Shown here in pieces: positions 50,061 through 58,055 of a DNA stretch of 64,000 bases. The notes beneath the pieces were generated by a model. That model searched no databases. It was not told the DNA's origin and saw only the letters and a program-made list of their open reading frames with translations. The position numbers were made by a program, and so were the translations under genes. This stretch comes from Microcoleus sp. bin48.metabat.b7b8b9.023. GTDB taxonomy: Bacteria; Cyanobacteriota; Cyanobacteriia; Cyanobacteriales; Microcoleaceae. The stretch is taken from positions 1-64,000 of the forward strand of contig NZ_JAAFKG010000014.1 of assembly GCF_013299185.1 (NCBI RefSeq), in the 5' to 3' direction. Within the stretch, counting starts at the first letter, position 1. The number at the start of each line of letters is the position of its first letter.

Positions 50061-50517
50061 GATTAAATTCCTCTGGTACACACACACATTAAATTCATAG
50101 CACAAACCAAACGCAGCAGCGATCGATCTTATTCCGCTGCGGATGCAAGTCGTTGACAAAGCCCTGGAAGACGATCGCCCTAACTTTCACCTCAATGGAA
50201 GATTGACAAAAACCTTTTTTTATGCTCTCCTAGGATATACTAAGTTTAGTTTGATTGTGTAGAAGTTTGCAAGGTAGATATTGTTCCGGATGTTACAAAA
50301 ATATTTGAGAAGACTGGCGCCTAGTTTTTGATGCGATTACACTCTGTCAGGTACAACGTTTTGTCATAAATGTCAAGCAAAAAAATAACTAATGGCGATC
50401 GATATTTGTCAGTAAAAAGTCATCAGTCGCGGCGATCGGCTGTAAACTGATGTTATTTGGTATTTTTGGGCTAAGGAATGATAGTTTGGGCGATCGCAAA
50501 ACCGCAATAAAATTGGT
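50061..50517. other. Leader region of the giant surface-protein gene
   Basis: The 457 bases upstream of the surface-protein start contain no supported gene. They hold a T run at 50213-50220 and a few HIP1-like GATCGC sites. The promoter of the giant gene must lie here, but no clear -35/-10 pair stands out. Confidence 0.4.
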
Positions 50518-50573
50518 TCGTAGTGAGGACTTCAGTCCTAGTCTTAATAAGGACTAAAGTCCTCACTACAAAC
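50518..50573. repeat. Palindromic element C, copy 3
   Basis: TCGTAGTGAGGACTTCAGTCC pairs with GGACTAAAGTCCTCACTACAA. It lies immediately after the stop codon of the NIL-domain gene (minus strand) and could terminate it. Confidence 0.85.
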
Positions 50574-50575
50574 GT

Positions 50576-50935
50576 TTACCAAGTTTCCTCATCGGGATGA
50601 TTGGAATTGCTCCAGATTTCCACATCTAAATCGTTGAGATAAATCAGAGCACTTTCAATTTGTTGGCTTGTACCGTTAAGCTCCAAATCAAACCAACCGT
50701 CATCGGAATTTTTTCCACCCAACAAAGCTGCATTAAAATTTACCTTTAAACCGTGTTCCGAAATCAGGTTAGAGATGACAGGTTCCTGATGGTATTCTTT
50801 GGGAATCCGAATCCGAATGCGGGTTTGAGTTGGTCTGCTGTCTCCTGACTCAGTGTGCGGTAGGTCTGATTGTTGAGTTTGGTGGAAATTGTCGATCGGC
50901 TCAAATTCAGGTTCGCTATTGTTGTGGTTTAACAT
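50576..50935 (-). CDS. NIL-domain protein of the sulfate transport locus
   Basis: The 119-residue protein has a Gln/Glu-rich N-terminus and a NIL domain (about 38-112: TRIRIRIPKEYHQEPVISNLI, then GLKVNFNAALLGG and GWFDLELNG). NIL is the ACT-like fold found at the end of MetN and as a stand-alone protein near cyanobacterial sulfate permease genes, probably a ligand sensor. It is downstream of cysW on the same strand with a 180-base gap containing repeats. It could sense a sulfur amino acid; no ligand can be assigned. Confidence 0.78.
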   Translation of the reverse strand: MLNHNNSEPEFEPIDNFHQTQQSDLPHTESGDSRPTQTRIRIRIPKEYHQEPVISNLISEHGLKVNFNAALLGGKNSDDGWFDLELNGTSQQIESALIYLNDLDVEIWSNSNHPDEETW

Positions 50936-51005
50936 TGTGGCCTCCTAATGTCGGTTTTTTTTCAGGGATAACGTACTAATGATTAACGATTAGTCTTTCG
51001 ATCCA

Positions 51006-51083
51006 CCCTCACCCTCCTTAACAACGGAGGGGGACAGGAGTATTCTCAAAGTCCCTCTTCTTAAAGGGGATTTAGGGGGATCG
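51006..51083. repeat. Dispersed CCCCCTTAAG-type module
   Basis: ACCCTCCTTAACAACGGAGG and CCCTCTTCTTAAAGGGGATTT, flanked by GATCC and GGATCG boxes, form another copy of the module seen at 40992 and 44790, here more diverged. Confidence 0.75.
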
Positions 51084-51097
51084 AAACAGCGGTATAA

Positions 51098-51128
51098 ACT
51101 GTCAACTGTCAACTGTCAACTGTCAACT
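51098..51128. repeat. Heptamer array overlapping the cysW stop codon
   Basis: Four copies of CTGTCAA. Read on the minus strand as TTGACAG, the array supplies the last residues and the TGA stop (51116-51118) of cysW. Confidence 0.95.
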
Positions 51129-51994
51129 TCCTTAATGGTAGTTTTTCGTTCCAAAATCTCCTTAAGCACCAGAGTAACAACCGCTAAAAAACCGAGAACT
51201 ACCGCAGCGGAAAAAGCTGCTTGCGTCGCGTACTGCTTGTAAGCATCCTCGACAAACAAAGGCAAAGTCTGAGTTTTTTTAGCAATATTTCCCGATACCA
51301 CAGAAACAGCTCCAAATTCTCCCATTGCTCTAGCATTTGTCAAAATCACACCGTAAAGCAAGCCCCAGCGAATATTCGGCAGCGTCACATTCCAGAAGAT
51401 TTGCCAATCATTTGCTCCCAAAGTTTTCGCCGCTTCTTCTTGATCGGTTCCCACTTCTTCTAAAACAGGAATCACTTCGCGGGCAACAAAAGGTAGAGTG
51501 ACAAAAGCAGTAGCTAGCACCATTCCTGGCAAAGCAAAGATAATCCTAATCCCGGCACTTTCCAGCCACGGGCCGAACCATCCCAGCCGACCGTAAAGCA
51601 GTACAATCATTAAACCTGCGACTACGGGAGAGATGGCAAACGGCACGTCTAAAATGGTGATTAATAGGGTGCGTCCGGGAAATTTGTTGCGGCCGATTAC
51701 CCAAGCTGCACACAAACCAAATACTGTGTTTATAGGTACAACTATCAGAGCTATCAGCAGGGTAAGTTGGGCTGCTGATAGAAAATCTGGTGAGGTTAAG
51801 TTGGCGAAAAATGGCTCGATTCCCTTTTTGAAAGCTTGGTAAAAAACGTTGAGGGTTGGGATAAATAAGACGAGGGCGAGATAGCCGATCGCAATTCCGA
51901 TCAACGTTGGCTTTACCCAGGCTTTTTCGTTGCCCCGCGACGAACCCGCTGGCGGAACTGTGTAATTTTTAGATAAATTGAGATCAGCCGTCAT
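51116..51994 (-). CDS. cysW: Sulfate ABC transporter permease CysW
   Basis: The 292-residue inner-membrane permease for sulfate/thiosulfate has six predicted transmembrane helices. Its cytoplasmic EAA loop reads EEVGTDQEEAAKTLGANDWQIFW, the contact site for the ATPase. The family signature DVPFAISPVVAGLMIVLLYG and MGEFGAVSVVSGN are present. Its start overlaps the end of cysT by 11 bases. The last four residues and the stop codon lie in a heptamer repeat array, so the natural C-terminus has been replaced or trimmed by the repeat. Confidence 0.94.
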   Translation of the reverse strand: MTADLNLSKNYTVPPAGSSRGNEKAWVKPTLIGIAIGYLALVLFIPTLNVFYQAFKKGIEPFFANLTSPDFLSAAQLTLLIALIVVPINTVFGLCAAWVIGRNKFPGRTLLITILDVPFAISPVVAGLMIVLLYGRLGWFGPWLESAGIRIIFALPGMVLATAFVTLPFVAREVIPVLEEVGTDQEEAAKTLGANDWQIFWNVTLPNIRWGLLYGVILTNARAMGEFGAVSVVSGNIAKKTQTLPLFVEDAYKQYATQAAFSAAVVLGFLAVVTLVLKEILERKTTIKEVDS

Positions 51995-52844
51995 AGCGTC
52001 TCCTCCAAGCTTGTAAAATATTAATTGTGAACAGCATTGCTAGGGAAATTCCTAACATGACAGTGCCGATTACTGTGGCTCCTGCATAGTCGTACTGTTC
52101 CAATCTTTGGAAAATTAAAACAGGTGCAATTAAATCTTTAAACGGTACGTTAGCTGCTACAATTACCGTCGAACCGTACTCGCCAACGGCTCGGGAAAAT
52201 CCGAGAGCAACTCCGGTTAAAATTGACGGAAAGAGCGGCGGTAAAACTACTCGCCAAAAGGTTTGAAATTGAGAAGCACCCAAGCACCAAGCTGCTTCTT
52301 CGATGTCTTTTTCCATTTCGTGTAAAACTGGCTGTACAGTTCGCACGATGAAGGGTAAGGAAATAAAGATCATGGCTACGCCTACGCCCAAGCGAGTGAA
52401 TGATATTTTGATTCCCAATGGTGCAAATAGGGAGCCGATCCAGCCGTTATCGCTGTAAACTGTGGCGAGGGTTAAACCTGCAACGGATGTTGGTAGCGCA
52501 AAGGGTAAATCGACTGCTGCATCGACAATGCGTTTTAAGGGAAAGTCGTAGCGGACTAATACCCACGCTATTAATGTGCCGAAAACTCCATTGATTAAGG
52601 CGGCAATTAATGATGTGACGAAGGTGACATCGTAGGCGGAAAGGGCGATCGGGCTTGTGGCGATTTTCCAAAATTCGCCGGGGTTTGCTGTGCTCGCTTT
52701 TAGCAGCATGGCTGTGACTGGGAGAAGTAGCATGAGGCTGAGGTAGCCGATGGTGATTCCCCAAGGTAAGGTAATTTTGCCGATCGCTCTTTTGATATTT
52801 GCGATCGCAGATTGAGGGTTGGTTGCTGGAGATGATACTGCCAT
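51984..52844 (-). CDS. cysT: Sulfate ABC transporter permease CysT
   Basis: The 286-residue partner of CysW also has six transmembrane helices. Motifs include DLPFALPTSVAGLTLATVYSDNGW, the EAA loop EMEKDIEEAAWCLGASQFQTFW and FSRAVGEYGSTVIVAANVP. It forms the translocation pore with CysW. The upstream gap to sbpA is 137 bases and filled by element C repeats. The 11-base overlap with cysW indicates translational coupling. The ATPase gene cysA is not found in the window. Confidence 0.94.
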   Translation of the reverse strand: MAVSSPATNPQSAIANIKRAIGKITLPWGITIGYLSLMLLLPVTAMLLKASTANPGEFWKIATSPIALSAYDVTFVTSLIAALINGVFGTLIAWVLVRYDFPLKRIVDAAVDLPFALPTSVAGLTLATVYSDNGWIGSLFAPLGIKISFTRLGVGVAMIFISLPFIVRTVQPVLHEMEKDIEEAAWCLGASQFQTFWRVVLPPLFPSILTGVALGFSRAVGEYGSTVIVAANVPFKDLIAPVLIFQRLEQYDYAGATVIGTVMLGISLAMLFTINILQAWRRRYDG

Positions 52845-52865
52845 TTAGGTTTGAGTATTTCTTCG

Positions 52866-52967
52866 TTTGTAGTAAGGAATGCAAGTCCTTGAAAAGCTAA
52901 TATTTTGGGGAGGACTGAAGTCCTCACTACGAACCGTTTGGAGAGGACTGAAGTCCTCACTACGAGC
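52866..52967. repeat. Palindromic element C, double copy in the cysT-sbpA gap
   Basis: Two copies of the GAGGACTGAAGTCCTCACTACGA half follow one diverged left half (TTTGTAGTAAGGAATGCAAG). They lie between sbpA and cysT, 15 bases after the sbpA stop codon, and may reduce readthrough from the highly expressed binding-protein gene into the permeases. Confidence 0.82.
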
Positions 52968-52981
52968 GGGTAATTTGGGAC

Positions 52982-54127
52982 TTAGCGTTTAATCGATCCT
53001 TGGATTTTGTCAAACGTGGCTCCGTCATCAAAGAATTTCGTCTGAATTTCTCCCCAACCTCCCAAATCTTTAGCTGTAAATAGGGTTTTGACGGCGGGAT
53101 ATTTTTGGGCAAATTCTGCTTCTTTGGCTACTGTCTCATCTACTGGGCGAAATCCTGCTTTGGCAAATTCTCGCTGGGCTTCTGGAGTGTACAGATACTT
53201 GACAAAGGCTTCGGCGACTTCGCGAGTGCCGTGTTTGTCCACATTTTTATCGACGATCGCAATGGGATTGTCGATCGACACATTCACATCTGGAATACTA
53301 TAACTCGGTTTTTCGCCTTTCTGAGCTACTAAAATAACTTCGTTTTCGTAGTTGATTAAGGCGTCGCCTTGGCCTTGTTTAAAAAATACATCCATAGCTT
53401 CACGGGCATCTTTAGTCAGAATCGGAACGTTTTTGTAAACTTTGGTGGTAAAGTCTAATGCTTTGGTGTCGTCTCCTCCGGTTTTGATAATCGAACCCCA
53501 AAGTGCTAGGAAATTCCAGCGAGCAACTCCTGAGGTTTTGGGATCTGCTGTAATTAATTTCACTCCGTCTTTGCTTAAATCTTCCCAGGTTTTAATGCCT
53601 TTGGGATTGCCTTCGCGGGTGACTATTGCTGCTACGGATTTGGTGACGATTCCGCCCTTGGGGACTTCTTTTTCCCAGCCCGGTTGGATGAGTCCGGCTT
53701 TCTCGATTTTGGCGGTGTCGAGGGCGAGGGCTAGGTGTACGATGTCTGCTTCTAATCCGTCAATTACTGCTCTGGTTTGGGAACCGGAACCGCCATAACT
53801 TTCGCTGAAGGTGACGGTTTGTCCTTTTTCTTTTTGCCATTGTTCGACAAATTTGGGAATTATCGCTGCGTGGGCGGCTTTGGTGACGGCGAAGGAAACG
53901 AGGGTTAATTCTACTTTGCCTTTGTTGGCTGCTGGGTTAGCACCGCCTGGAGTGGTGGCGGAGTTGTTTGGGGTTCCCTGCTGGCAGGATACAATTGCCA
54001 AACTTAAAGTTATTCCTACTACAAATAGCGACACAAATCTTTTAAGCGCAGTGAGCGATCGATTTTTGCCAATTGGTAGCTGTTGTGGTTGGTGAAATTG
54101 TTGAGTTAGGTGTTGCCACGGGCTCAT
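52982..54127 (-). CDS. sbpA: Sulfate-binding lipoprotein
   Basis: The 381-residue periplasmic binding protein of the sulfate ABC transporter has a basic N-terminus then a signal peptide with lipobox ending in C48 (AIVSCQ), so the mature protein is lipid-anchored. Family motifs are LTLVSFAVTKAAHAAIIPKFV, SYGGSGSQTRAVIDGLEADIV and LITADPKTSGVARWNFLALWG, and the KFFDDGATFDKI end. An in-frame TGG-rich N-terminal extension (about 25 residues) precedes the signal peptide; the real start may be later. Directly upstream (from 54128) is a transposon-like remnant, so its promoter lies within or beyond that. Confidence 0.93.
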   Translation of the reverse strand: MSPWQHLTQQFHQPQQLPIGKNRSLTALKRFVSLFVVGITLSLAIVSCQQGTPNNSATTPGGANPAANKGKVELTLVSFAVTKAAHAAIIPKFVEQWQKEKGQTVTFSESYGGSGSQTRAVIDGLEADIVHLALALDTAKIEKAGLIQPGWEKEVPKGGIVTKSVAAIVTREGNPKGIKTWEDLSKDGVKLITADPKTSGVARWNFLALWGSIIKTGGDDTKALDFTTKVYKNVPILTKDAREAMDVFFKQGQGDALINYENEVILVAQKGEKPSYSIPDVNVSIDNPIAIVDKNVDKHGTREVAEAFVKYLYTPEAQREFAKAGFRPVDETVAKEAEFAQKYPAVKTLFTAKDLGGWGEIQTKFFDDGATFDKIQGSIKR

Positions 54128-54290
54128 AAAAACACTCGGTAAGTGGGAAACTCAGAGACTTTAGTCCTGAGAGGGAAACGAAGAAAGCGGTTTCAACCGC
54201 CGTGAATCCCCTTGCGGGGTAGAGGGGTATGGTTGCCCCTCTGCGGAGATATGGTTGTCTCCAAGCCCTTACGGGTAATGTTAGGCAACG
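54128..54290 (+). mobile_element. Transposon tail with a ladder of hairpins (IS605-like remnant)
   Basis: A plus-strand peptide FSPERETKKAVSTAV ending in TAG aligns with the remnant at 438-753. Four compact hairpins follow: CCCC-TTGC-GGGG (54208-54219), AGGGG-TATGGTTG-CCCCT (54223-54240), GGAGA-TATGGTTG-TCTCC (54245-54262) and CCC-TTAC-GGG (54266-54275). The two middle ones share the loop TATGGTTG. Structured repeats like this resemble the right end and omega-RNA scaffold of IS200/IS605 tnpB elements, but no tnpB body is present, so the assignment is tentative. Confidence 0.4.
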
Positions 54291-54590
54291 CCCAATGTTA
54301 TGAGAGCTTGAGAGACCTGCAACACTGTTGAGCGTGACTTTCAAACTGTTTAATTGCAGATGACAGAGCAAGGAACTAGCTACGCATTCGCTTGGTGTCG
54401 TGACTCAAATAACGTAGTCAGTTAAGACGCTTGGCTGGTCAACACAGCTTGCTCGATTGCTCTTACAAGCTCAGTGGCGTTGATTCCCTGAGTTGCTGAC
54501 TATATTTGTTCCTCTACTAAAGTACGGTTATTAGGTCGGAATACCGTAATTATGGTGTTGAAGTACGATTATAGACAAGGGCGGGTAACA

Positions 54591-54689
54591 ATGGCAACAA
54601 AAAAAACGAATTCTGGCACTCAGAGTCGATCGAATATCCTCAAGTCTTTTGCCTCGGTGCTTTCCACTCAGATTCGCCGTAAAATGTAA
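54591..54689 (+). CDS. Possible 32-residue small protein
   Basis: The frame reads MATKKTNSGTQSRSNILKSF and ends STQIRRKM, a basic peptide without a hydrophobic segment. A GGGCGGG run lies seven bases before the ATG but is a poor Shine-Dalgarno match. I do not recognise it. The surrounding region from 54300 to 54974 has no other supported gene. It could be chance. Confidence 0.25.
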   Translation: MATKKTNSGTQSRSNILKSFASVLSTQIRRKM

Positions 54690-54785
54690 ACCGTAGAAAC
54701 ACTATGATTGAGTTAAGGTGCTAAGCTTGCGCGACTGTACGATACGCCTTACGGATACGCTGGCTCCGCTCAAAAACGGATACCG

Positions 54786-54878
54786 TGCCCCGACAATCGT
54801 CGCGAGCAGACTCAAGTTCTAGCTCCCAGATTCATCTGTGGAGTAAATCTAAAATCTAAAATCTAAAATCTAAAATAG
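54786..54878. repeat. Third copy of the ~110-bp dispersed repeat
   Basis: It contains CCCGACAATCGTCG, CCCAGATTCATCTGTGGAG and then TCTAAAA units, matching 15671-15780 (inverted) and 17702-17808 (direct). It lies about 100 bases upstream of the WD40 gene. Confidence 0.7.
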
Positions 54879-54974
54879 ATCGCTCAAATGTAAGGCCATG
54901 CTAAGAGTCTCCGCCCAGCGGGATACGCCTAAGTGGCGCGATCGCCCGCAAAGTAAGAAAAAGTTTTAACTGGT

Positions 54975-57134
54975 ATGTCATTACCCCGCCCCGTCTCAGA
55001 CACCCTAATTGAACTGTTGAAACCTGTAGCCTGCGAATTGGGAGAAAGATTGGGAGCAAGCGCTGTCAACGAACGCTATGCAGAAATTGAGCCGTCTGGT
55101 TCTTCTGCTTTGAACCAGCAAATCAAAAAAGACCCCCGCTGGATTAAAGCACAAGTGAAGTATTTGCAACGGCAGCAGGCCCGAGAACAAGAGTTAATTG
55201 CGATCGCCAGCATAGAAGAAGAAAATGTAAAGGAAGAACGCGCCAATCGAATTAGGGCGGAAGAATTGAGAGATCAGCGGGCTATTAGCCGGCTCGGCCG
55301 CGAGTTAATGCGGGAGATTCAATCAGAAGCAATTCGAGTTAAGCTGAACGAAATTCAAATTATTTGGGACAGGGACAACTGGTTTTCCAATTTGAGCAGG
55401 CAGGAAACTGAACAGATTTTGCAGCAGCAGCAGCACCGATTGCTGTTGTTAGTTGCTCCGGCCAAAATTAGCCAAGATTGCCCGGATTCGTTTCGCCACA
55501 ATCTGAATATTGAGCTGCCGGCTAAGTTGAGAACTTTTTTGAACCAGTACTACCCCCAGCACGGAGAATCCTGCCCGGTTCAGTTTTACGGAGATTATTT
55601 CAAAAACCCTATTTCTGATATTGATGTGGAGCGGTTGCAGACTGTTTTGTCTCCCGTGCCAACCGCTATATTGTACAGCGACATCAGCGATTATGAAGTT
55701 AATTTTCATGTCGGTTTTTGGGGGATAATCAATCAGAATGTTTCCCTAGTGGCGATGCAGCCTTGGAATTGGGAAGAAGTTTATCACCAGTTGGAAGCCG
55801 AGGGGAAAGATGAAAAGGTGAGACTGCGGATTATTCGGCAAATAATTGTGACAATTCATAAGTTGCTGGCTGCTTTTTTAGCGGATTTGTATTATTTAAA
55901 AATAGATTTTACTCACGAACCTCAGCTATTTAATTTAGAGGCGGAATTTGCTCAGGAATGGTTTTCTCAAGATTGGGCTCTACCGTATATAGAAACTCTT
56001 AAAGAAATTCAGGAGCAGCAGCGAATAACCTATAAGGGAGAGATGCGGCGGTTAGCACTGCGAGAGGCGAAAGCTAGGGCGGAACGCAAGCGTTTGGAGG
56101 AGGAGGCACTAAAAAGCAGACAGGAAGCTGAGGCGAAATCAAAGCGGGCGAAGGAGTTCGCTCACAAATTAAAAAATCTGAAATGGCGGTGCGCTTACAC
56201 CCTGCCGGGACATTCATCGTTTGTGAATTCTCTGGCGATTAGTCCTGATGGCGAAATTCTGGCTAGTGGCAGTTGGGATAAAACTATTAAGATTTGGAAT
56301 TTAGAAACAAGGGAATTAGTTGGTACTTTGACGGGACATTCCGATCGCGTAAATTCGGTTGCGATTAGCTATGACGGAAAAATGTTGGTCAGCGGCAGTT
56401 CGGATGAAACAATTAAGTTTTGGAATTTGTACAACGGCGATCTATTGTGTACTTTCCCAGGACATTCTATGGAGGTGAATTCGGTGGCGATCAACCCGAA
56501 GGGGCAGGTAATTGCTAGCTGCGGCGGGGCTGATAATACGATTAAGCTGTGGAATTTGCGGACTGGTGAGTTGCTGCGGACTTTGAGGGGTCATTCAGAC
56601 AATGTGAATGCGGTGGTTTTTAGCCCGGATGGTAAGATATTGGCGAGCGGCAGTTCGGATGCGACGAGCAAGGTTTGGGATGTGGAAAGCGGTAAGTTGC
56701 TGCGGACTCTTTCGGGTTTGAATGTTGGGGTGAATTCTGTGGCGATCGCGCCGGACGGTCAAATTCTGGCTAGCGTCAGCAATGATTATACGATTAAGCT
56801 GCGGAATTTGCACACGGGCAGTTTGTTGCGGATTTTAAATTCTAATTCTGCGAAGGGAAAGGGTGTAGCGAATTTAGGGATGAATGAGGCTGTGCATATT
56901 TTGCGGAATTATGTAAGTCGGGGCGATTCGGTTGCTATCAGTAGGGACGGTTTGACTTTGGCTAGCGGCTGCGATGATAATACGATTAATATTTGGAGTT
57001 TGCAAACGGGGGAGCTGTTGAGCACTCTTGAAGGACATTCGGGTACAGTATACTCGGTGGCGATCGCACCTTCGGGTAATTTGCTAGCCAGCGGCAGCGC
57101 GGATGAGACAATTAAGATTTGGTGTTGCGATTAG
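54975..57134 (+). CDS. Coiled-coil protein with seven WD40 repeats
   Basis: The 719-residue protein has an N-terminal helical domain with a charged coiled coil (about 80-110), a middle domain of unknown type (about 140-340) and a second coiled coil (about 350-400, rich in RERKRLEEEA-like sequence). Seven WD40 repeats (about 405-719) then make one complete beta-propeller, each with a GHS..VNSVAISPDG..LASGS.D.TIK.W pattern. Repeat six lacks the GHS start and is preceded by an insert. WD40 proteins of this kind are scaffolds in cyanobacteria; no enzymatic or signalling domain is visible. The (CATCGGG)n array starts right after the stop codon. Confidence 0.85.
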   Translation: MSLPRPVSDTLIELLKPVACELGERLGASAVNERYAEIEPSGSSALNQQIKKDPRWIKAQVKYLQRQQAREQELIAIASIEEENVKEERANRIRAEELRDQRAISRLGRELMREIQSEAIRVKLNEIQIIWDRDNWFSNLSRQETEQILQQQQHRLLLLVAPAKISQDCPDSFRHNLNIELPAKLRTFLNQYYPQHGESCPVQFYGDYFKNPISDIDVERLQTVLSPVPTAILYSDISDYEVNFHVGFWGIINQNVSLVAMQPWNWEEVYHQLEAEGKDEKVRLRIIRQIIVTIHKLLAAFLADLYYLKIDFTHEPQLFNLEAEFAQEWFSQDWALPYIETLKEIQEQQRITYKGEMRRLALREAKARAERKRLEEEALKSRQEAEAKSKRAKEFAHKLKNLKWRCAYTLPGHSSFVNSLAISPDGEILASGSWDKTIKIWNLETRELVGTLTGHSDRVNSVAISYDGKMLVSGSSDETIKFWNLYNGDLLCTFPGHSMEVNSVAINPKGQVIASCGGADNTIKLWNLRTGELLRTLRGHSDNVNAVVFSPDGKILASGSSDATSKVWDVESGKLLRTLSGLNVGVNSVAIAPDGQILASVSNDYTIKLRNLHTGSLLRILNSNSAKGKGVANLGMNEAVHILRNYVSRGDSVAISRDGLTLASGCDDNTINIWSLQTGELLSTLEGHSGTVYSVAIAPSGNLLASGSADETIKIWCCD

Positions 57135-57135
57135 T

Positions 57136-57166
57136 CATCGGGCATCGGGCATCGGGCATCGGGCAT
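57136..57166. repeat. Heptamer array (CATCGGG)n
   Basis: Four copies of CATCGGG, then a CATTGGT variant, beginning two bases after the stop codon of the WD40 gene. It is another short tandem repeat at an ORF boundary. Confidence 0.93.
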
Positions 57167-57288
57167 TGGTTGGACGAAGATAATTCCGGTTTTGCCCTTG
57201 CTCCGAGGGCTTTTCGGTGATTTTGGAAAAAAAAGTTTGCTGAGGGGGTTGCGCTAATGGCGATAAGTTTGCTATATTAATTTTCACT

Positions 57289-57361
57289 GCTGGTGTAACT
57301 CAGTTGGTAGAGTAGCTGATTTGTAATCAGCCTGTCGCAAGTTCGAGTCTTGTCACCAGCT
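57289..57361 (+). tRNA. tRNA-Thr (TGT anticodon)
   Basis: The 73-base cloverleaf has acceptor stem GCTGGTG/CACCAGC, discriminator T, and D arm ACTC/GAGT. Anticodon stem GCTGA/TCAGC with loop TTTGTAA (anticodon TGT), and T arm GCAAG-TTCGAGT-CTTGT complete it. CCA is not encoded. It reads ACA and related threonine codons. A strong terminator follows 13 bases later. Confidence 0.97.
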
Positions 57362-57373
57362 TATTGAATGAAA

Positions 57374-57409
57374 AATAAGGCTAGATAAAAATTCTAGCCT
57401 TATTTTTTT
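57374..57409 (+). terminator. Rho-independent terminator of tRNA-Thr
   Basis: AATAAGGCTAG pairs perfectly with CTAGCCTTATT across a nine-base loop, followed by a run of T (TTATTTTTTT). This is the clearest intrinsic terminator in the window. Confidence 0.92.
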
Positions 57410-57632
57410 GCCCGCAATCGTCTCAAGGCGCTTGTCACCCGCCTCAGCAATTTTGATTGTTAACGCAATCTTTTTTCCAAAAATAGAAATATCTATGGTT
57501 GTATTGAAGGTTGTATTGAATCGGGCGATCGCAAATTTGAGCGTTTGATTCTAAAGTTTAATTAAATGTTGACCACTAAACTTAGCAATTCATTATAAAC
57601 TAATTGTGCGATCGGTCTACAGGAGCAGTCAA

Positions 57633-58049
57633 ATGTCCCCTTGGGTAAAAGATCCACATTCAGGAGGAGTTAAAATCCCACCGGCAGTTCAAGAACGGGT
57701 GAAGCAGCGTATTCTAAATTATGCTGCTGCTAACTACGCTGGTAAATACACTCGCCTAGGCATCCGCTTTCGCAGTCAGTTTTGTTACATTGATGCCTAT
57801 ACAGAACCTGATGTCCCCCTAGATTTTCCGGCGAAAGATTTGCGCGTATCTCGTGAGGAATATTTAGAACGAAGGCGAAATACCCCAATGCAACTCTGTC
57901 GGCTGCGTTATTTTAGTGATGAAGAAGCTTGGAGCCTGGGCTTTTATACATATAGTAATGAAAAATATGAGCTTTGTGTGTTCAACAATGGCAGTTTCTA
58001 TGGTACGCCTGAAGAAGCGTTTGCCTCCTCTTCCATGTACTTGGAGTAA
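57633..58049 (+). CDS. Conserved hypothetical protein, first gene of an unnamed operon
   Basis: I cannot assign a function to this 138-residue protein. The ATG at 57633 is chosen because AGGAG lies eight bases before it, although the frame is open back to 57606. It is soluble, rich in aromatic residues, and begins SPWVKDPHSGGVKIPPAVQE. The middle is RLGIRFRSQFCYIDAYTEPD, and the end has LCRLRYFSDEEAWSLGFYTY and FNNGSFYGTPEEAF. The regular alternation suggests an alpha/beta fold, possibly DNA-, RNA- or ligand-binding. The next gene starts six bases after its stop, with GGAG overlapping the stop region, so the two are almost certainly coexpressed. Confidence 0.75.
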   Translation: MSPWVKDPHSGGVKIPPAVQERVKQRILNYAAANYAGKYTRLGIRFRSQFCYIDAYTEPDVPLDFPAKDLRVSREEYLERRRNTPMQLCRLRYFSDEEAWSLGFYTYSNEKYELCVFNNGSFYGTPEEAFASSSMYLE

Positions 58050-58055
58050 CCCAAA

